Assembly: GCF_002575655.3 (NCBI RefSeq)
Contig: NC_053039.3
Location: forward strand, 371,853,633 to 371,917,632
DNA from: Aegilops tauschii subsp. strangulata
Taxonomy: Eukaryota > Streptophyta > Magnoliopsida > Poales > Poaceae
DNA: 64,000 nucleotides
Direction of reading: 5' to 3'
The notes under the pieces are model-generated. The model saw only the letters and a list, made by a program, of their open reading frames with translations, was not told the origin of the DNA and searched no databases. Below are positions 59,276 to 64,000 of this stretch, in pieces. The position numbers were made by a program, and so were the translations under genes. Position 1 is the stretch's first letter. Each line of letters opens with the position of its first letter.

Positions 59276-60151
59276 GACAGGCTCCTACCATATAGTCCTC
59301 TTGGACACCAGGTAATCGAGGTGTGCACTCTATATCTCGCCTATTGCGAGTCATAGTTGTTGGTCAACTATAACCGTTCTAGCACGGGTCAGCCCAGTAG
59401 CCACAGACTGAAACAGTCCCCAGCAGTTTTGTTCCTGGGTTTTCCATATTTAATAGTTTGTGAGACTCCAGCGATTTTCTTTTTATTTTTTTATCTGAAG
59501 TTTGTCTGGTGGCTTCGTTTTTTGTCTAGTTTTATATTTTTCTGTGTTTTTTCTTCTTACTTTTCTTTCTTTCTTTTTGTTCTTGTTTTCTCTTTCCTTT
59601 TACTCAAATAAAAAATATATTTTATATTTTAAACACTTTCCACTTTTTTTCCTTCTTCTTATGTTTCCCTTACAAAAATTACTATAAAGAATGTTTTAAA
59701 AAAATTCTGTTTAAGGTTACACGAACATTTCCTATAAAAGGCTTGAATACTTGTTTTGTATCATGTGGTCATTTTTCCATACTTGAAATTTTCCCAATTA
59801 CACAAACATTTGTTTAAAGTGCATCAAACCCTTTATTTTAATTACATGGTTTTTAGTGCGGCACTTTTAACTTTTTAAATGTGTAAAACTCTTTTTAAAT
59901 TACATGAATATTTAGCAGATTGAAATTTCTCTGGTCATGTGCATATTTTTGTAAATGCTTCAAATAACTTCTTGATAATTAAATTATTTAAAATAAAAAA
60001 GTGTGCGAACATTTTTTTAAAGGACATAATTTTTTAATTACCCCTGACTATTTTTCTAAATATGTGATTAATACTTTTTAAACATATGATGAACCATTGT
60101 TCAAATACACAATGAACACTTATGGAATACACTTTTAATAAAAACAAATAG
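59276..60151. repeat. AT-rich DNA, no gene
   Basis: A short mixed segment (59276-59470), then strongly T-rich DNA with TTTCTTTCTTTTT runs and further ACATGAACATTT-like units. I see no gene; a hydrophobic open frame at 59357-59611 is low complexity. The last bases AATAG (60147-60151) are the candidate target of Tat-2. Confidence 0.5.
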
Positions 60152-60671
60152 TGTTGAGGATATAACCATCAGAGTCACCCGCCCAGGAGGGGCCGGGTTA
60201 CGTTATAATGATCATCACGTAAAGCCCAGTACCAGGCTAGAGGATGGCGGATCAATAGTGGGCTTAAGACCCGGAGGCGGCTTAAGGCCCGTAGTGATAA
60301 ACCGCCGTTATGGCAAGACTTGTAATGTAAGGCAAGAGTAGTTAAGAGTCCGAGCCGGATACTGCTATAAGCCGGCCGGGACTCTGAGAACCGCGGGGCG
60401 TCAACCTCTCTATATAAAGGGACGACCCGGCGGCGGTTCAGGACGAGAGACAACAGATCGAGAGCCGGGCATAGCGGTTAAGCTCCCTGGTCATCGAAAC
60501 CCTAAATAATACCACCTCAACTGGACGTAGGCTTTTACCTTCACCGTAAGGGGCCGAACCAGTATAACCCTCGTGTTCCTTGTCCCGTTTAACCCCTTTA
60601 AGCTTCCTAGCTGCGATGGCTCCACGACTAAGTCCTTGCACGAGGACATCTGCCGTGACAATTCCACGACA
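60152..60671 (+). repeat. 5' LTR of Tat-2
   Basis: TGTTGAGGATATAACC to CAATTCCACGACA, followed directly by a primer site. TATATAAA lies at 60411-60418. Confidence 0.9.
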
Positions 60672-60758
60672 GTTGGCGCCCACCGTGGGGCTGGCGCACG
60701 GTGGATTTGAGTTCTTGAAGGGCAGCTTCGAAGGGCTCAAGGGATACGCTATGGCCAG
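60672..60758 (+). other. Tat-2 primer binding site and leader
   Basis: Reads GTTGGCGCCCACCGTGGGG at 60672-60690, identical to Tat-1. An upstream frame starting in the LTR (ATG 60580) crosses the primer site and ends with TGA at 60760-60762, overlapping the gag ATG as ATGA. Confidence 0.75.
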
Positions 60759-63700
60759 ATGACCAAGAGTCGTCGCGGCAAGCTCTACATCGACGATGCA
60801 AATTGGGGCCCGGCGCCGGCTCAATTGAGTATGGGTACCGGGTCCCCTTCGGCGGAATCCATGTCTTTATTGGCAAGATTGGTGAGCCGGGCCCTGAGCC
60901 GGACCTCTGCGCCGATCTCATCGAGACGGCTCAACGTGCACGACCCGCCCGGACTTTGCCTGCCTTGAAGCGTGCTTTCATGGGATGCGTCCATGGAGAG
61001 CTCTCTGAAGGATCTGGATCTGGTGAGGAGACGGCCGCTCGCTCTGACGGTGAGTCATCCACAGAGGAGACCGACTCGTTATACCAACTTCAAGATGGCA
61101 GGCTCAGGGGTTGTTCCAATGGCGACAGTATTCCGGACCCCTTCGAGCCGCCGAGCCGGGTTGGAATCTTCATGGCTGGCGCACAACCTGTTCAAAACCC
61201 CGCCGCCGGGGCAGGAAGCCATGTGCCCTCGCCGGCTCAGGCGCTGATGGATCTCACAGACAAGATGACGGCCCTGTTAACCGCTACGGTCGCCCCAGCG
61301 GATCAAGCTCAGCATGACGCGGAGATGGCACAGTTAAAGTTGGATCTAGCAAAAGCCAAGGAGGATCTGGCGGCGGAAGGGATCAGGATGGCTGCGGAGA
61401 GGGCGGCTCTCGACGCCCAGACTCAGCTGATTCAGGCACAGTCTTTCCGGCTCACGATGGATCAGAACGCGTCCAATGAGGTTATGAGAAGGAGGCATCA
61501 AAAGGCCCAATCTCGACTCCCTCCGGTTTACGATCCTCGAAACCTCTTCAACACGCCTGGCGCAGGGCCCAGTAACCCGCCAGAGATCACGACGCCCGGG
61601 GCTGGAACGTCAATTCAGCCCCAAGTGATGGGGCCTCCCCGGGTGAACGCTGCCCCGCCTCAGTATGTGCCAATACCACCGGGTCATTATGCCAACCCGT
61701 TGGAAAACATGGTCGCCGCGGTGGCGCGACTGGCGGCTCTCCCAATAGATGGCGACTCTCCAACGGCGGTTGAAACCCGCCGGGTCAGAGAACTCCTTCA
61801 GACGGCTCTGGCGCAGCAGGAGGCATATTCTTATAGCCGGGACAGGATTCATTCAACCCCTCGTCCAGGCCGGAGCCCGAGTTATAGCAGACACATGGTC
61901 TCAGCGACCGGCTCAAGCAATGTCCGACGCCAAGACTTGCCTCCTGGCCACGGCCCGGCTCATAACGGAGCCTTTCACGCGGTAGACCAATACAGAGCAC
62001 GGCAAGAGGCGGAGCAGGCGCCTCAGTTGACAGCTTACCAGCCACCCCCGGCTTATCCGACGGCTTCTATTGATGCGGGTGTACCTACAAGGACTGGAGG
62101 TGTCCCTTGTCTGGTGTCGGCTCTCCGCAATGAACGTCTGCCCAAGGATTTCAAAGGGCCTAGGAAGGTGCCTAATTACATGGCTGATTTGCAACCCGGA
62201 GCATGGATCGAGAGTTACGAGATGGCTATGGAGTTGCTGGACGTCAGTGAAGCGGCAATGGCCAAGTACTTCACCATGATGTTAGATGGGACTGCCCGCA
62301 CTTGGTTGAAAGGACTGCCACCGAACTCTATCGGGTCTTGGGCTGAACTAAAGGCCCGGTTCATCCAAAACTTCAAAGATACCTATAGGCAGTCTATGTC
62401 AATTGTGGATTTGACTAACTGTAAGCAGCAGGAGGGTGAATCTACAACCCATTGGGTTCGCCGGGTCAAAGATATAATACATTCATCTGATAAGATAGAT
62501 GCCGGCTCTGCAGTCTTAATGTTAGAGCAGAATTGTCGCTTTGCGCCCTTGAAGATGAAGCTCGGGCGGCTCAAGCGCGACTGCAATGATATGGGTACGC
62601 TGATGGCGGCTCTGGTTAAGTACGCCGACTCTGATAGTACCAAGGATCCCGCGTCGGATGATGAAAGGACAGGGAAAGGAAAACGGAATGGCAATGGCAA
62701 GGGCCCCCAGCATAACCCGGCGAACCAGGGAGGTAACAAGCGTAAGGCTGATGGCAGTATGGAGTTTGTGGCCAACGCCATTTCACAGGGTAACAACCAC
62801 CGGCGCAAGGGGAGACCACCTCCCCGCGCCGGCGGGTCAGGCCCGACGCTTGAGCAGTTGTTGAATGAGCCTTGTCCAAGGCATGGCTCTAGGGGAAAGC
62901 CGGCCACTCATCTGTGGAAGGACTGCGCAATCATGAAGGCCTTTAAAAATTCCAATGCTTTCAATGGCAACAGTGGCCCTGGCGGCGGCTCAGGCGCTGG
63001 CGGCTTTCATGGCCCGGGCGGCGGTTCAAATTCCAATTCTCAGAATGTTCAAGGGGGCTTTAATCAGCAGTCCGGCCAGGGTCATCAGCAGCAGCAGCAG
63101 GGGGGATACCAGTCCAATCCAAAGCAGCTCAATGGTGGATAGTATCATGTGTTTACCACCAGTCTGTGCAAGCGAGATCAGAAGCTTCATAAAAGGGCTG
63201 TGAATGCTGTTGAGCCGGCGGTTCCACGCTATTTAAGATGGTCTGAGCAGCCTATTGTGTGGAGTAGAGAAGATCACCCTCCCCGGGTTGATAATCCGGG
63301 TCACCTGGCCCTGGTGGTGGCTCCTCGGGTGGGGGGATATAAATTCACTAAAGTGCTCATGGACGGAGGCAGCAGCATCAACATCCTCTATTATGAGACC
63401 TTCCGTCGTATGGGGTTGATTGATAAGAACCTCAGCCAGTCCAATACTGTTTTCCATGGTGTGGTGCCTGGTAAGTCGGCATATCCAGTTGGTAAGATTG
63501 AGCTGGAAGTGGCTTTTGGAGATGAGTACAACTACAGGGCGGAAAAATTAACCTTTGAGGTGGTTAAGATAAGAAGTCCGTATCATGCTTTATTTGGGCA
63601 GCCGGCTTACGCCAAGTTCATGGCACGGCCGTGTTACGTGTATTTGCGGCTCAAGATGCCAGGTCACAATGGGACCATTACGGTTCATGGCAGCCGAAAG

Positions 63701-63940
63701 ATAGCCTTGGAATGTGAGGAAGGTGACGCGGCTTACGCTGAATCTGTTTGTGCGACAGAGGAGTTGAAGTTTTACAAGGACAATGTTGACCCGGCAGATA
63801 TGACGTCTTTGAAAAAGCCGACCACGGAGCATGAGCCGGCAATGAAATTTAAGTCAGCTGATGAGACTAAACTTGTTGACTTTGTTCTAGGTGACTCATC
63901 TCAGTAGTTCAGCATCAGTGCCAATCTGGATCCGAAATAG
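60759..63940 (+). pseudogene. Tat-2 gag-protease, one frameshift and stops
   Basis: Same architecture as Tat-1: N-terminal MTKSRRGKLYIDDANWG, Glu/Ala-rich helices, gag domain (WLKGLPPNSIGSWAELKARF), Gly/Gln/Asn-rich linker, protease LMDGGSSINILY. A one-base loss near 60810-60813 separates the original ATG from the long frame, which reads on to TAG at 63140-63142. The frame continues to TAG 63905-63907 and TAG 63938-63940. The first two stops stand where Tat-1 has CAG; the last is shared with Tat-1 (16153-16155). Confidence 0.85.
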
Positions 63941-64000
63941 GAAGGCGCGCTCATCGAGTTCATCCATGAGAATAGGGACATTTTTGCATGGAAACCTTCT
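63941..64000 (+). CDS. Start of Tat-2 pol (partial)
   Basis: In frame after the shared TAG: EGALIEFIHENRDIFAWKPS, the conserved lead-in to Gypsy reverse transcriptase. It is cut by the window end. Confidence 0.7.

Larger units (their letters stand above)
60152..64000 (+). mobile_element. Ty3/Gypsy retrotransposon, Tat lineage (Tat-2), 5' part
   Basis: Plus-strand relative of Tat-1; the window ends at the start of its RT. The 5' LTR is 520 bp, as in Tat-1, but visibly diverged in U3 (different subfamily), while gag protein is very similar. The antisense gene, if present, would lie beyond the window. Confidence 0.88.

Noticed and set aside
59357..59687. Hydrophobic frames that look like membrane proteins
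   Set aside because: Phe/Leu/Ser-rich translation of T-rich DNA; low complexity.

Overview
The window looks like intergenic DNA from a large Triticeae genome (wheat, goatgrass, rye or barley group). I find no host gene. Nearly every base belongs to a transposable element or its remains. The reasons are two elements with ~1.7-kb LTRs that start TGTTGGAAATATGCCC and resemble the Angela/BARE1/WIS Copia group, Tat- and Athila-type Gypsy elements, SIRE-type Copia elements, very long LTRs, a Helitron end, solo LTRs with perfect 5-bp target duplications, and deep nesting. Family names are from recognition, not from a database search.

Left half (1-32494): Angela element 1 (minus; its left end is outside the window) spans 1-21055. 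Its 5' LTR is split by a complete Tat-lineage Gypsy element, Tat-1 (7106-19939, minus, duplicated target GGTTC). Tat-1 carries gag-protease and pol on the minus strand. On the opposite strand, between pol and the 3' LTR, it carries a separate spliced gene (8678-12043). Angela-1 sits in the LTR of an element 'A' (21056-22406, plus). A sits in the internal region of a related element 'B' in the opposite orientation, whose LTR is 4.2 kb (23268-27493). B sits in Helitron-like DNA ending at 28504. That lies in an Athila-type element (28505-31999, minus), which interrupts a BARE-like LTR (32000-32494).

Right half (32495-64000): a SIRE-type Copia element, SIRE-1 (plus), is cut into four coding pieces. 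Two solo LTRs (33138-34718 and 45369-46925) and a complete Angela element 2 (36336-45075, duplicated target AAACA) separate them. Its 3' LTR ends at 51295. Next come two related LTRs in inverted orientation only 22 bp apart (51296-52638 and 52661-54240). They lie in the LTR of a second SIRE-type element on the minus strand (to about 56880), which has an extra ORF next to its polypurine tract. Then come an old, heavily decayed Angela-like pol fossil (56881-58760), AT-rich repeats with a LINE reverse-transcriptase fragment, and Tat-2 (plus, from 60152), which runs off the window.

All elements carry disabling mutations. Many nonsense codons are C-to-T changes at CAG, CGA or CAA, as expected from deamination of methylated cytosine. 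The points most worth following up are the spliced antisense gene in Tat-1, a TAG codon shared by both Tat copies between protease and reverse transcriptase, and the loss in both Angela copies of the integrase catalytic glutamate.
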